The notes: generated from the sequence alone by a model not told the origin. 44,559 bases of DNA from Bacteroidales bacterium (GCA_017449975.1 JAFSYK010000008.1:1-44559); one strand, 5' to 3'; positions 26,501 to 35,598 are shown, counted from the first letter of the stretch. Translations and numbers: made by a program.

Positions 26501-27326
26501 CGATAGAGGTGTTTGAGGTTCCCACCTCCGACTCGTCGGTATAGACGATGTCGGTCAAGAATCCCTTGCGACGCTTCCATTCAACGAAAGTGTCCATACG
26601 TCCGCGGAACGAGCTATGGCAGACTATCAGGTAGCGCACCGGCGCCGACGTGGCGTTGTCCAGCTTGGCCGTGGGCTGCGACAGCAGCAGGTCGGTCTGC
26701 GGCGCAAAGGCGTCACTGTGATAACGGCGCTGCATCTCGCGGGTGGCGCTGAGGTCGGCATCGACATAGTGCAGCACCACCTCCACCTGGGAGTAAAGCT
26801 CCACCATGCCCGTCGCCGGATTGTAACGTACCGGCGAGAAGGAGATGACAGCCAGATTGCGGTCGCGCGACACACCCATACGGTGCACCTCGACCACAGG
26901 GCTTCCACAGAACGCGTCGGTGGCATACACCTCGGCGTTGCGCACAAAGACGGCAGCCGACGTGTCGGACTTGCGACGGGCGGGCTGCTGGGGCATCAGC
27001 GGCCACTCAATACCCAGCGACGACGCGCTGACGGTCTGCTTCTGCGACGCCACGACCTCCACCTGCACCGCGGTGCAGAGCGGGATCTCGATCGTGCGAC
27101 TATAGACTGGCAGCATAGGCTCACCCACCGTACCCACGTTGGCAAAATCGGCCATACGCAGCTGGGAGTAAAGGGTTCCATCCACACGCTGGGTATCGAC
27201 ACTCATCGAGGGAGTGGTGAATACCACCCGAGCCTGCTCCATACCCGACGACGGCACCGTAGCAACCTGCGCACAGAGCCATCCGTAGATGGATAGAAAA
27301 GCAAAGAATGCAAATATTCTTTTCAT
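23541..27326 (-). CDS. Gingipain-like C25 cysteine peptidase, T9SS-secreted
   Basis: The product has 1261 residues. Signal peptide 1-20 is followed by a propeptide-like region (about 21-228) and a C25 catalytic domain (about 229-620). Within that, His458 lies in TAHGSETSW, the gingipain catalytic-His motif, and Cys490/Cys491 in MIGNCCLTNHF stand where gingipain's nucleophile is. Ig-like and jelly-roll-like domains follow (about 630-1185), and the last 70 residues are a T9SS type A sorting domain (LYPNPASDRF ... GVYFVRVET). It should be exported through the outer membrane and attached or released at the surface, cutting proteins after Arg or Lys, although specificity is not predictable. It stands alone, with its own hairpin. 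Confidence 0.9.
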   Translation of the reverse strand: MKRIFAFFAFLSIYGWLCAQVATVPSSGMEQARVVFTTPSMSVDTQRVDGTLYSQLRMADFANVGTVGEPMLPVYSRTIEIPLCTAVQVEVVASQKQTVSASSLGIEWPLMPQQPARRKSDTSAAVFVRNAEVYATDAFCGSPVVEVHRMGVSRDRNLAVISFSPVRYNPATGMVELYSQVEVVLHYVDADLSATREMQRRYHSDAFAPQTDLLLSQPTAKLDNATSAPVRYLIVCHSSFRGRMDTFVEWKRRKGFLTDIVYTDESEVGTSNTSIAAYIKSQYTNATDDKPAPTYLLLVGDVDQIPAFNASNQVDNDHVTDLYYATWTDGDFLPDCYYGRFSAQTVEQLAPQVNKTLLYEQYGFSDPTYLSRAILIAGVDGGYSSDNAYRYGDPAMDYCAKTYINAANGYSTVIYYKNNTSFAPTGVTVTGSSNASGTSDSLRRQYNLGAGWVNYTAHGSETSWATPSLTVSNAEGLLNYGKPMFMIGNCCLTNHFNTSTCFGEALMRRGNNAGAVAYIGGSNSTYWEQDFCWAVGVRSNISNTMNTSYDASRLGSYDLLFHTHGESGPSWRTSAGAIISAGNMAVQNINASSSYVKYYWEIYHVMGDPSLEPWLGQAGEMPLAVNGSYLRGSAPLSVTAVPYAYVALTDGNGTLVAATFANAQGAAQLNIPSTTPLGSYELAVTAQNYKPEFRTVRIISPTGAALSVIDLTADAPLVAGDTVTFTVRVTNLSDAVPSSAFSMECSSTDLTQLLIIDGDESFSAVSPLDTLVGAAAFRAVVSPTATDGARVMVNLHMIEGTDTSLFSTYVNVLAPRPVVARATLSPEVEPGETSTLTVTVRNDGHAPVVGATVSLQHPYSTATVLTVPYTGLAIAPGDSVTVTFDIAFAQNLVPSAGIPFLFEMNHEGGVFSQTLSFSYAHVMVVDYETGDLTQIMNSMNSHPWVIDTLEVYEDRYAIRSSRSLGHMSSSKMSLTYTSDFADSIRFYAKVSSESNGDWFTFSIDGQEMLTLSGEIDWTRYAFPLPAGEHTFVFKYQKNWWRSSGSDAVWVDNIILPASILPTVYLSDTVCQHSQYTFFGEPVGTDMVGTEHYEHTSSTEITYLSLTVLEAPGVTIAASSSEVRAGSAVLLVASGANRYEWNTGATGPQIQVTPTVTTDYSVVGYQGTCSASAAITIRVTNAIDETETQAVRLYPNPASDRFVVEAAGLRRVTVYDVTGRQMMVQESCAETQEIATKEWPGGVYFVRVETREATCYQRVVLQ

Positions 27327-27382
27327 ACCGTTACTTTAATTCGATTCTATTATTAGTATTGTTTCCTTATTATATATTGCAA

Positions 27383-28063
27383 TTATATATCAAACTCCAG
27401 TCCGCCGAAATCCCACGGCGCCTCGATGGTCAGCGGCTGCTTCGACACCGGATGGACAAACGAGATGCTCCGCGCGTGAAGCGAGATGCTGCCGTCGGGG
27501 TTGGAACGCGGCGCACCATATTTCAGATCACCCTTGATGGGACAGCCCATGTGGGCCAGCTGACAGCGCACCTGGTGGTGGCGGCCCGTGTGAAGATCGA
27601 CCTCCAGCAGATGGTAGCCACCGTTGGAGACAGCCAACAGGCGATAGTCGAGCTCTGCCAGTTTGGCCTGCTGAGCGTCACCCTGCTTGTGACCCGCGTC
27701 AACGATAAAGCTCTTGTTCAGCCGCTCGTTGCGCACCATATAGTCTGACAGCGTACCCTGCTCCTGCGGAGGTCTGTTTTTGGTGATAGCCCAATAGATT
27801 TTCTTTACCTCGCGCTGCTGGATAAGCACATTCATACGCGACAGCGCCTTGGAGGTCTTGGCGAAGAGCACCACACCCGACACAGGTCGGTCGATACGGT
27901 GCACCACCCCGCAGAACACATTGCCCGGCTTGTGGTCGCGCTCCTTGATGAAACGCTTCAGCAGCTCCGACAACGGCTCGTCGCCGGTCTTGTCGCCCTG
28001 CACAATCTGCCCCGGACGTTTGTTAATCGCCAACAGATGGTTGTCTTCGTAAAGAATAGTCAC
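27383..28063 (-). CDS. RluA-family pseudouridine synthase
   Basis: The product has 226 residues. The catalytic region HRIDRPVSGVVLFAKTSKAL contains the RluA/RluD signature with the essential Asp, and GRHHQVRCQLAHMGCPIKGDLKYGA is the second conserved block. It lacks the N-terminal S4 domain, so it is a short RluA-type enzyme that isomerises uridines in rRNA or tRNA; the target cannot be read from sequence. It follows psd after a repeat-containing gap. Confidence 0.9.
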   Translation of the reverse strand: MTILYEDNHLLAINKRPGQIVQGDKTGDEPLSELLKRFIKERDHKPGNVFCGVVHRIDRPVSGVVLFAKTSKALSRMNVLIQQREVKKIYWAITKNRPPQEQGTLSDYMVRNERLNKSFIVDAGHKQGDAQQAKLAELDYRLLAVSNGGYHLLEVDLHTGRHHQVRCQLAHMGCPIKGDLKYGAPRSNPDGSISLHARSISFVHPVSKQPLTIEAPWDFGGLEFDI

Positions 28064-28138
28064 GGGAGAGAGGGCTGAAGGGTTGGAAGGTTGAAGGGTT
28101 GTCCTATTAGACCTATTGGACCCATTAAATTCATTACT
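28064..28138. repeat. GAAGGGTTG and CCTATTAGACCTATTGGACC repeats
   Basis: Four units of the GGGTTGAAGG type are followed by TATTAGACCTATTGGACCC. These are the families found at 16637-16729. Confidence 0.6.
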
Positions 28139-28819
28139 CTAATTCTCATTCCCCTCCGGTTGCGCTATACAAGCCAGGGGAGTGATAGCATTGCGTACCA
28201 CATCCTGCAGACCCACCTCGACGACGAAGCTCTTGGGAATGAAGAGGTCGACACGCGATCCAAATTTGATGAAACCCATCTCTTGGTTCTGCTTCACCCG
28301 CTCACCTTCACGGGCATAACAGACAATGCGGCGCGCCATCACACCCGCCACCTGGCGGATGAGGATGCGATGACCCGAGTCGAGCAGCATACCCACCGAG
28401 CTGTGCTCGTTGAGCACCGACGACTTGGGATAGGAAGCCACGAAGTAGTTGCCACGGTGATATTTGTAGTATTCCACCAGACCGTCGCAAGGATAGCGGT
28501 TCACATGCACATCGGTACCATTCATAAAGACGCTGAGCTGTACACAGTCGCCTTTGATATACTCCTTCTCATAGGTCTCTTCAACCGTCACGACAATACC
28601 GTCGGCAGGACTGATGAGCCGCTGCGGATCTTCGGTGAAGACACGACGCGGTATGCGGAAAAACGAAGTCAGCGCCAGCCAGAAAAGCAGCAGCAGCGCG
28701 GCAAAAAGATAATGGAACACCGTCCATTGCTGCACAAAAAACGCCATCAGCGCATAAACAGCCAGGATGATGATAAATACAACCAGTATCAGTCGACGAC
28801 CTTCTTTATGAATGTACAT
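28139..28819 (-). CDS. psd: Phosphatidylserine decarboxylase proenzyme
   Basis: The product has 226 residues with two N-terminal membrane helices (about 13-50). The C-terminal catalytic part holds SPADGIV, VNRYPCDG and the self-cleavage site KFGSRVDL near residue 190, where the chain splits and the Ser becomes a pyruvoyl group. It is the short prokaryotic type, which makes phosphatidylethanolamine from phosphatidylserine in the inner membrane. It lies downstream of cdsA, which supplies the CDP-diacylglycerol of the same pathway; the phosphatidylserine synthase gene is not in the window. Confidence 0.9.
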   Translation of the reverse strand: MYIHKEGRRLILVVFIIILAVYALMAFFVQQWTVFHYLFAALLLLFWLALTSFFRIPRRVFTEDPQRLISPADGIVVTVEETYEKEYIKGDCVQLSVFMNGTDVHVNRYPCDGLVEYYKYHRGNYFVASYPKSSVLNEHSSVGMLLDSGHRILIRQVAGVMARRIVCYAREGERVKQNQEMGFIKFGSRVDLFIPKSFVVEVGLQDVVRNAITPLACIAQPEGNEN

Positions 28820-28918
28820 GGGATTGGAATTAATGGTTATTGGTTAGGGGTTATTGAGGGTAGAGGGTTGAATTGGACCAATTGGGCTAATTGGACTAAT
28901 TGGTCTAATCACTAATCA
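28820..28918. repeat. TTGGTTAT, AATTGGACC and ACTAATC repeats
   Basis: Three families stand in tandem between psd and cdsA: TTATTGGTTAGGGGTTATTG, ATTGGACCAATTGGGCTAAT and TCTAATCACTAATCACTAAT (period 7). Confidence 0.7.
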
Positions 28919-29758
28919 CTAATCAAAAATAAACATCATATAACAGGCAACGATGGGGATGATGATGAGCAGGCTGTCGAAGCGGTCGAGGAATCCGCCG
29001 TGACCCGGCATGATGTTGCCGCTGTCTTTGACACCGACAGAGCGTTTCAGCATCGACTCCACCAAGTCGCCCAGTGTACCGAACACCGCACAAATCAGAC
29101 CGATGACCAGCCAGTCGTACCATTGCGGCGTTTCGTTGAAGAGCGGACCAACAAAGATGGCCACCAATACACAGCAGACCACACCGACGGCGGTACCTTC
29201 CCATGTCTTGCCGGGGGAGTGGCGCGCCCACATCGTGTGACGGCCAATGAGCGAGCCGCCGATATAGGCGAAACTGTCGCACACCCACACCAGAATCACA
29301 GCGGGAAGCAGCAGGTTGTCGCCGTTCAAAAGCGGCATCAGTCCCAGCGGAAGCGCGATATAGAAGACAGGCAACAGTGTGTAGGCTATGTCGCGGAACG
29401 GTTGTTCCGACGGCCGCCACAGCTGCACAACAGCCGTGGCGACAAACGACAGCATGGCGACGGCCAACAGCAACAGTAGACCATTCCAGCCATGGAAGGA
29501 GTCCCCGAACATCAGATGCATTGCCACCAGCGTCACCGCCACGCAGCAGTAGCCCAGCCACTCGGTGGGACTACTCCCCTGCCTTTTCACCATGCGGTAG
29601 AACTCAAAGGTGCAGCCCAGTGCCACAAACAGCAGGAAGGCCATCAGCACCAGGTCGCCCAGACGCACATTACCCGTCAAGCGGCCGCAGCAGATGGAAC
29701 CAATAAACAGCACCGCATAGACGGTAGCCGAAGCGGTACGTATCAGAAACTTTTTCAT
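28919..29758 (-). CDS. cdsA: Phosphatidate cytidylyltransferase
   Basis: I choose the ATG at 29758 ([11 protein letters not shown]), which overlaps the ftsH stop by 4 bases, over the longer frame, giving 279 residues. Eight or so membrane segments are followed by the CDP-alcohol-forming signature (KRSVGVKDSGNIMPGHGGFLDRFDS in two blocks) near the C-terminus. It converts phosphatidic acid and CTP to CDP-diacylglycerol for all phospholipids. Coupling to ftsH by overlap places membrane lipid synthesis and membrane proteolysis in one transcript. Confidence 0.9.
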   Translation of the reverse strand: MKKFLIRTASATVYAVLFIGSICCGRLTGNVRLGDLVLMAFLLFVALGCTFEFYRMVKRQGSSPTEWLGYCCVAVTLVAMHLMFGDSFHGWNGLLLLLAVAMLSFVATAVVQLWRPSEQPFRDIAYTLLPVFYIALPLGLMPLLNGDNLLLPAVILVWVCDSFAYIGGSLIGRHTMWARHSPGKTWEGTAVGVVCCVLVAIFVGPLFNETPQWYDWLVIGLICAVFGTLGDLVESMLKRSVGVKDSGNIMPGHGGFLDRFDSLLIIIPIVACYMMFIFD

Positions 29759-31797
29759 GCTTTCTCCTCCTCTTCCTTCTTCTCCCAAGGACGCGGACCG
29801 TAGATGCGTTCCAGGTCTTCGCGGAACAGCACCTCTTTCTCGTAGAGTTGCGACGCCAGCTGATCGAGCTGTTCGCGGTGCTCGACGATAATTTCCTTGG
29901 CACGGTTGTAGGCCGATTCAACAATACGTCGCACTTCGGCGTCGATGGTCTCGGCAGTCTTCTCACTGAACGGCTTGGTGAAGCCGTATTCGTTCTGACC
30001 CGTCGAATCGTAGAAGCTGATGTTGCCCACCTCAGGACTCATGCCGTAGAACGTCACCATGGACTGCGCCATCTTGGTGGCCCGCTCGATGTCGTTCAAC
30101 GCCCCCGTGCTGATGCGGCCATAGACCACTTCCTCGGAGGCGCGGCCCGCCATGAGGCTGACCATCTCGTCGAACATCTGCTCGTAGGTGGTAATCTGAC
30201 GTTCCTCGGGCAGATACCAGGCAGCACCCAGCGCTTTGCCGCGCGGAACGATGGTAACCTTCACCAACGGGTTGCCCCAGCGCAACAGCCAGCTGACGGA
30301 GGCGTGACCACTCTCGTGGTAAGCAATGGTGTGCTTCTCCTCGTCGGAGAGCACTTTGGTGCGCTTCTCCAAGCCACCCACGATACGATCGATGGCGTCG
30401 AGGAAATCCTGTTTCTCAATAACATTCTTGTTTCTGCGGGCAGCACAGAGCGCCGACTCATTGCAAACGTTGGCGATATCGGCACCCGAGAAGCCCGGCG
30501 TCTGCTTGGCCAGAAAGTCGCGGTCGACAAAACCTTCGCTATTGGCGTCGGTGTTGATCTTCAAGCTCTTCATATGGACATCGAAGATAGCTTTACGCTC
30601 TTCGATATCGGGGAGCTCGACATATATCTGACGGTCGAAACGACCGGCACGCAGCAACGCTTTGTCCAGCACATCGGCACGGTTGGTGGCCGCCAACACA
30701 ATGACGTTGGTGCCACTGCTGAAGCCGTCCATCTCCGTAAGCAACTGGTTGAGGGTATTCTCACGCTCGTCGTTGGCATTACTCAATCCCGAATGACCAC
30801 GGGCACGACCCACGGCGTCGATTTCGTCGATGAAGACGATGCAGGGCGCTTTCTTCTTGGCCTCCTCAAAGAGGTCGCGGACACGCGAAGCACCCACGCC
30901 GACAAACATCTCCACAAAATCGGAACCCGACATGGAGAAGAATGGTACATTGGCTTCGCCCGCCACCGCTTTGGCAAGCAGCGTCTTACCGGTACCCGGA
31001 GGACCCACCAGCAGCACGCCTTTGGGAATCTTGCCACCCAGGTCGGTATAACGTTTCGGATTTTTGAGGAAGTCGACCACCTCCATCACCTCTTCCTTGG
31101 CGCCAGCCAGTCCGGCCACATCCTTGAAGGTGACGTTGTTGGGCGTGCGGCTGTCGTACTGTTTGGCACGCGACTTGCCCACACCGAAGATGCCGCCACC
31201 GTTGCCACCACCCATCTGACGACGGGCAAAACCGCTCATCAGCAGGATGAAGACAATGAAAATCAGCATCGGTCCCAGGAAACCCAACAACTCTTTCCAC
31301 GGGTTGGAGCGTTTCTCAGGCACCATCTCGACACGGTGGCCGGTGCGGGCCTGCACCGAGTCGACATCCTTTGCAAAACGGTCGAAGGTAACGAAGTCGT
31401 AATGGTAGAAACCCTGTGTGGGGGTACGACCATTGACGACGGCACCACGGATATCCCTATAGGTCACCGTGTCACGCTGCACCGCCTCGGGCTTGATATG
31501 GATTTCGGCAAACTCTTGGTTGACGATAATGATCTTGCTGTAGTCCTGACGCACCAAGATAGGCTCCAGCCGCTGCCAGTCGATTTTCTTCTCGGTCGGC
31601 GAATCGCCACCCAACAACGAGTAACCGAACGCCACCAGCAGGACGGCATAGACAACGTAGAGTGCTATCGTGCCGGCACTGGGCTTCTTCTTCGGCGGCT
31701 GCCCACCAGGCTGCTGGTTGCGCGAATTGCGCGGAATCAGCGGATTCTTCTTACCCTGTTCAGGTCGCTGCCCACTATTATTGTTTGTTTCCGACAT
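29755..31797 (-). CDS. ftsH: ATP-dependent zinc metalloprotease FtsH
   Basis: The product has 680 residues. It has a Pro/Gln-rich N-terminus, a first membrane helix (about 43-63), a periplasmic loop and a second helix (about 165-183). Walker A is [18 protein letters not shown] (about 241-258), Walker B is [12 protein letters not shown], then come the SRH region and the zinc motif HESGH (about 476-480). The hexamer degrades unassembled or misfolded membrane proteins and some regulators. It is preceded 37 bases upstream by tsaE and overlaps cdsA. Confidence 0.95.
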   Translation of the reverse strand: MSETNNNSGQRPEQGKKNPLIPRNSRNQQPGGQPPKKKPSAGTIALYVVYAVLLVAFGYSLLGGDSPTEKKIDWQRLEPILVRQDYSKIIIVNQEFAEIHIKPEAVQRDTVTYRDIRGAVVNGRTPTQGFYHYDFVTFDRFAKDVDSVQARTGHRVEMVPEKRSNPWKELLGFLGPMLIFIVFILLMSGFARRQMGGGNGGGIFGVGKSRAKQYDSRTPNNVTFKDVAGLAGAKEEVMEVVDFLKNPKRYTDLGGKIPKGVLLVGPPGTGKTLLAKAVAGEANVPFFSMSGSDFVEMFVGVGASRVRDLFEEAKKKAPCIVFIDEIDAVGRARGHSGLSNANDERENTLNQLLTEMDGFSSGTNVIVLAATNRADVLDKALLRAGRFDRQIYVELPDIEERKAIFDVHMKSLKINTDANSEGFVDRDFLAKQTPGFSGADIANVCNESALCAARRNKNVIEKQDFLDAIDRIVGGLEKRTKVLSDEEKHTIAYHESGHASVSWLLRWGNPLVKVTIVPRGKALGAAWYLPEERQITTYEQMFDEMVSLMAGRASEEVVYGRISTGALNDIERATKMAQSMVTFYGMSPEVGNISFYDSTGQNEYGFTKPFSEKTAETIDAEVRRIVESAYNRAKEIIVEHREQLDQLASQLYEKEVLFREDLERIYGPRPWEKKEEEEKA

Positions 31798-31834
31798 ATT
31801 TTCGTTTTCTATTTCTTTTGCAAGATGTTACAAA

Positions 31835-32275
31835 TTATTCTTCTATCAATTCTGCCTTCAGCGAACGCAGTCCGTCGACATCCGATAGTTCGACACGCAC
31901 GTAGCGCTCCGGCAGCAAGGACTCCACCAGCTCGGGCCACTCGACAAAACAATACTGGCCGCTGTAGAAGTACTCCTCGCAGCCAATGTCGTAGGCCTCT
32001 TCGATACGTTTGAGGCGATAGAAGTCGAAATGATAGACCGACCCGGCCTTGGGCGACGTGTATTCGTTGACGATGGCGAAAGTGGGACTGCACACATTGT
32101 CGGTGACACCCAGACTGTCGCAACACGACTTGATGAGGGTCGTTTTCCCCACTCCCATCGAAGCGTAGAAGGCAAAGAAACGCGCCTCGGGGAACGCCGA
32201 CAACAGCCGCTCCGCCACCTGTGGCAGCGCAGCCGCATCATATCGTTCTATCCGTAACGTGTACATGCTATTCAA
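31835..32275 (-). CDS. tsaE: TsaE ATPase for tRNA t6A synthesis
   Basis: The product has 146 residues, the family length. Walker A is ASMGVGKTTLIK (about 39-50); VCSPTFAIVNEY, VYHFDFYRL and the C-terminal FVEWPELVESLLP block follow. TsaE works with TsaB and TsaD to attach threonylcarbamoyl to A37 of ANN-decoding tRNAs. It is between the DUF4293 gene and ftsH on the same strand with short gaps. Confidence 0.9.
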   Translation of the reverse strand: MNSMYTLRIERYDAAALPQVAERLLSAFPEARFFAFYASMGVGKTTLIKSCCDSLGVTDNVCSPTFAIVNEYTSPKAGSVYHFDFYRLKRIEEAYDIGCEEYFYSGQYCFVEWPELVESLLPERYVRVELSDVDGLRSLKAELIEE

Positions 32276-32287
32276 AGGGGTTGATAT

Positions 32288-32845
32288 TTAACGCAGACGG
32301 TCGGCGGCACGCACCTTGGCCTCGTCGCGCTTGATGGCGCGCTGGGCCAGATAGAGCAGCAGCAGACTGGCCACTGCAGCCCAGGTAGCAACGCTGTAGG
32401 TGGTATCGACCTGTTCGGCCTGCACCATGCTGCCGATACGACCCACCTGCTCGGCGAATTTGTCGACGGGTCCGATGAAGAGGATGAACAGATAGACCAC
32501 GTTAAGCAGGAAGGCGACAGCGACGACGCGCACCTGCACCATGCGTTTCTTGAACAGGAAGATGCTGAACAGCGACAGCAATCCAGCAACGGCAGCCAGT
32601 GCCGCCATCGGCCACATGGAGACGACACCGCGCTGCGGCATGGTCACCAGCGACTCACCCATCTCCACTTGGCGCAGCATGTCGCTCTCGCCGGCATCGG
32701 CACGGGGGATAAGGTTGAGCTGCGACACCACCTTGGTTTCCGACCCCTCGCCCGTCGCCTCAAAGGTGGCCACGGGGAACATAAAACAGAGGGCAAAGGC
32801 ACACACGGCCAGCACCAGATAAAAGGATTGAATACGTTGTATCAT
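32288..32845 (-). CDS. DUF4293 membrane protein
   Basis: The product has 185 residues with four membrane segments: 8-28, 72-92, 98-120 and 150-170. MIQRIQSFYLVLA at the N-terminus is characteristic of DUF4293, found only in Bacteroidota and with no known function. The 60-residue loop after helix 1 is polar and probably periplasmic. It is 12 bases upstream of tsaE. Confidence 0.85.
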   Translation of the reverse strand: MIQRIQSFYLVLAVCAFALCFMFPVATFEATGEGSETKVVSQLNLIPRADAGESDMLRQVEMGESLVTMPQRGVVSMWPMAALAAVAGLLSLFSIFLFKKRMVQVRVVAVAFLLNVVYLFILFIGPVDKFAEQVGRIGSMVQAEQVDTTYSVATWAAVASLLLLYLAQRAIKRDEAKVRAADRLR

Positions 32846-32907
32846 GGAAAGTTAAAAACTAAAAAGTAAAAACTAAAAACTAAAATTTACAATTCTCTAT
32901 TCACTAA
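32846..32907. repeat. CTAAAAA and ACTAATC repeats
   Basis: GTTAAAAACTAAAAAGTAAA continues with AACTAAAAACTAAAA (period 7), then ATTCACTAATCACT. The same pair of families is at 37455-37545. Confidence 0.7.
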
Positions 32908-34029
32908 TCACTCTTCGATCAGACGGTCGATGCTGCGATAGTTCCATTTGCCCAGCACCACACCGTCCTGCAACAGCACAAAGCCCGGGTTGGAACGCGC
33001 CATGGTCTCAATGGCGGTGGCGTCGGCAAAATAGAAATCCAGGTTCTCCAACTCAGCCTCGTGGAGATAGGCCTGCACCTGTTCCGGCAGCGACGAGGTG
33101 AGCAGAACCAGCTGCACGCCCTCCTCTTCGGCCCACTTGGCCATCAGTTTCAGCGCCTCTGTGCCGTCTTCGTCGACATCCTCCAGATGGTGCACCGTGG
33201 CGATGACGATGGAGTCGGGCGACCCAATCAAATCCACCGCCCAGTCGTCGTCGTTCAGGTCAAGCATCGAGAATCCGGGGGCGGCAATCTCATGCGGGTC
33301 AACGACACGGGTTCCGATGCAGAGCCAATGCGCCTTATCTTCCTCGTATTCATAACAGGACACCGAAGGCACCTCGATTTCCTCGTTGGTTTCAAGGTTA
33401 CGGTAGCGGACAAAGCTCTCCATGCGCAACGACGGGTCGGTATTGGTCATGCGGTTGCCAACCTTCCAGGGGCGGAAATCGATACAGGGCTCATGGTAGA
33501 TATTGTACAACGAGAAGACCACCATGGCGGCGCAGGCGAAAATCAGCACGATGGTGTCGCGCTCGAAACGACGTTTGCGACGCAAATTGCGCGTCAAGAG
33601 TATCCACACGGTGGGCACATCCAGCACGATGTTTTTCCAGAAAGTCTGCCAGTTGGTCAGCTTCACTGCGTCGCCAAAGCAGCCACAGTCGGTCACCTTG
33701 TTGGTCAACGCGTCGATTAAAGTGGTTACCGTGAAGAACAGCATCATCAGCACCAACAGCCAGGACGAGAAGCGGCGGAAAGAGTTGGTTATCAGCAACA
33801 CGCCAACCAGAAACTCGGCCGTAATCAGCGCGACCGACAAAAAGGTGGCGAACGGCAACGCCCACTCGAAGGTGAAGTTGCCAATCGACCATGCGGTCAT
33901 GTACTCTTGGATTTTGAAGGAGGTTCCCAGCGGGTCGACACCCTTCACAAAGCTGGAGAACAGGAACACCAGACCCACAAACCAGCGGGCCAAGATATTC
34001 AACGTGTAATTCAATTTGGTATCTTTCAT
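32908..34029 (-). CDS. DoxX/MauE-like membrane protein with thioredoxin-like tail
   Basis: I use the ATG at 34029 (MKDTKLNYTLN), which overlaps the DUF1599 stop by 4 bases, giving 373 residues. Four membrane helices (about 9-30, 48-70, 76-97, 118-136) contain the DCGCFGD motif seen in MauE/DoxX relatives. A long C-terminal region (about 180-373) resembles the redox-inactive thioredoxin-like part of the BT_3928 family. In this phylum such genes stand in front of tsaE/ftsH-type genes. A role in envelope redox chemistry is possible but not shown. Confidence 0.8.
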   Translation of the reverse strand: MKDTKLNYTLNILARWFVGLVFLFSSFVKGVDPLGTSFKIQEYMTAWSIGNFTFEWALPFATFLSVALITAEFLVGVLLITNSFRRFSSWLLVLMMLFFTVTTLIDALTNKVTDCGCFGDAVKLTNWQTFWKNIVLDVPTVWILLTRNLRRKRRFERDTIVLIFACAAMVVFSLYNIYHEPCIDFRPWKVGNRMTNTDPSLRMESFVRYRNLETNEEIEVPSVSCYEYEEDKAHWLCIGTRVVDPHEIAAPGFSMLDLNDDDWAVDLIGSPDSIVIATVHHLEDVDEDGTEALKLMAKWAEEEGVQLVLLTSSLPEQVQAYLHEAELENLDFYFADATAIETMARSNPGFVLLQDGVVLGKWNYRSIDRLIEE

Positions 34030-34592
34030 AATTCTTCCTCCGTCATTCGGATTAAACAAAAAAGTGCGTAGTTGATAATGTCGGAATAACTACCTTCTAC
34101 GCCTTCAGAAACGATTGTATGACCTTTGTTATCTTCTATCTGTTTGATACGGCGCAACTTCATCAGTATCAAATCCACCATCGACGAGATGCGCATCTCG
34201 CGCCAAGCCTCGCCGTAGTCGTGGTTCTTGTCGGTCATCAGCGCCGTGACGATGCCAATGTGCTTGTCATAGAATGCCAGCGCCTCCTCCAACGGCAGCT
34301 CCTGTTCGCCGTCGGGGCCCAGCTCCAGCTGGATGAGGGCCATCACCGCATAGTTGACCATTGCCACAAACTCGGCACGGACATCCTCTCCCACACGGTT
34401 CTCGCCACTCTCCTGGACGCTGCGGATGCGGTTGGCCTTGATGAAAATCTGGTCTGTCAGTGACGGCAGACGCAGTACACGCCACGAGGTGCCGTAGTCG
34501 TGTGTCTTTTGGGCGAAAAGCTTGCGACAAGCGGCAATCTCGTGCGCAAACTCCTCAGCGGTATTGTATTGTTGCATATAGCTTATGTTCAA
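34026..34592 (-). CDS. DUF1599 protein
   Basis: The product has 188 residues and consists of two similar halves of about 80 residues. Each half has a K(T/N)HDYG(T/E)(S/A)WR motif (at about 30 and 118) followed by I-R-x-x-(D)-x-I-x-(M)K-x-x-R-I. This duplicated block defines DUF1599, a family linked by comparative work to nucleotide modification. It is probably cytoplasmic. It is the first gene of the minus-strand run that leads through the DoxX-like, DUF4293, tsaE, ftsH, cdsA and psd genes. Confidence 0.85.
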   Translation of the reverse strand: MNISYMQQYNTAEEFAHEIAACRKLFAQKTHDYGTSWRVLRLPSLTDQIFIKANRIRSVQESGENRVGEDVRAEFVAMVNYAVMALIQLELGPDGEQELPLEEALAFYDKHIGIVTALMTDKNHDYGEAWREMRISSMVDLILMKLRRIKQIEDNKGHTIVSEGVEGSYSDIINYALFCLIRMTEEEL

Positions 34593-34667
34593 ATATTATG
34601 TTTTTTGCCCCCTTGTATACAATTTACAGTTAACTTCGACGTTAAAGAATCATACACAAACAAAGCA

Positions 34668-35534
34668 ATGGGCAAAGATACGAATTTTTCATCATTCACC
34701 GTCAACCTGCGAGGCAAAATCACCCAATTCGACCGACCCGTCATTATGGGCATCCTCAACATCTCGCAGGACTCCTTTTACGATGGCGGACGGCACTCCG
34801 ACCACACAGCCATGCTGCAGCACGCACACGCGCTGGTGGAAGCCGGTGCTGACATCGTGGACCTGGGTGCTGTATCGACCCGTCCGGGTGCCATCCTGCC
34901 CGCCGAGGAGACCGAGGCCGACATGCTAGCCAACGCAGTGCGCAGCCTCCGTAACGAACTGCCCGACACGCCCATCTCTGTCGACACCAGCCGCAGCCTG
35001 CCGGCCCGACGCTCCATCGAGGCGGGTGCCGACATCATCAACGACATCAGCGGCGGACTCTTCGACCCACAACTGTTCGAGACCGTAGCCCAGCTGCAAG
35101 TGCCCTACGTGCTCAGCCACAACCGCACCACGCCCGACCGCATGATGGCCGAGACACACTACGACGACCTGATGGAAGAAATCATTCAGTTCCTCTCTAA
35201 GCAACTGGACCAACTCTATACACTGGGTGTCAAAGATGTGTGGATTGACCCGGGATTTGGCTTCGCCAAGACAACGGAGCAGAACTACACGCTGATGGCG
35301 AACCTCGACGAACTGTCCAACCTCTTCCGTGAGCCCCTACTGGTGGGCATCAGCCGCAAAAGCATGATATACAAGACCCTTGGATGCACCCCAGACGAAG
35401 CGCTGAACGGCACCACCGTGCTGAACACCATAGCACTGATGAAAGGAGCCCAAATCCTCCGGGTCCACGACCCCAGAGAAGCCCGAGAAGCCATACAGAT
35501 GACTTCGTTAGTGCTTGGTAATAAGACTAATTAG
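34668..35534 (+). CDS. folP: Dihydropteroate synthase
   Basis: The ATG at 34668 gives 288 residues; the frame is open upstream across a low-complexity stretch but has no better start. Motifs: VIMGILNISQDSFYDGGRH (residues about 25-43), GADIVDLGAVSTRPGA, SVDTSRS, ADIINDISGG, YVLSHN and DPGFGFAK. It joins 4-aminobenzoate to the pterin diphosphate, the target step of sulphonamides. It is divergent from the DUF1599 gene and followed after 64 bases by cdaA, a pairing common in Bacteroidota. Confidence 0.95.
   Translation: MGKDTNFSSFTVNLRGKITQFDRPVIMGILNISQDSFYDGGRHSDHTAMLQHAHALVEAGADIVDLGAVSTRPGAILPAEETEADMLANAVRSLRNELPDTPISVDTSRSLPARRSIEAGADIINDISGGLFDPQLFETVAQLQVPYVLSHNRTTPDRMMAETHYDDLMEEIIQFLSKQLDQLYTLGVKDVWIDPGFGFAKTTEQNYTLMANLDELSNLFREPLLVGISRKSMIYKTLGCTPDEALNGTTVLNTIALMKGAQILRVHDPREAREAIQMTSLVLGNKTN
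34673..34705 (-). promoter_or_regulatory. Possible promoter of the DUF1599-ftsH-psd run
   Basis: TATCTTTG on the minus strand (34673-34680) matches TAnnTTTG, with TTGAC (34701-34705) 20 bases upstream. It overlaps the start of folP and would give a leader of about 75 nt. Confidence 0.4.
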
Positions 35535-35598
35535 ACCAATTGGACCAACCCACCAACCCTCAATAACCCATAACCTATAACCAATAACCATTAACTAT
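35535..35598. repeat. ATTAGACCAATTGGACC and CCATAACC repeats
   Basis: TTAGACCAATTGGACCAACC and AATAACCCATAACCTATAAC (continuing CAATAACC) fill the gap between folP and cdaA. Confidence 0.7.

Noticed and set aside
29848-32013. A 721-residue open frame on the plus strand opposite ftsH
   Set aside because: It mirrors ftsH and tsaE on the other strand, is His/Val-rich without motifs, and spans their boundary; high GC keeps the antisense frame open.
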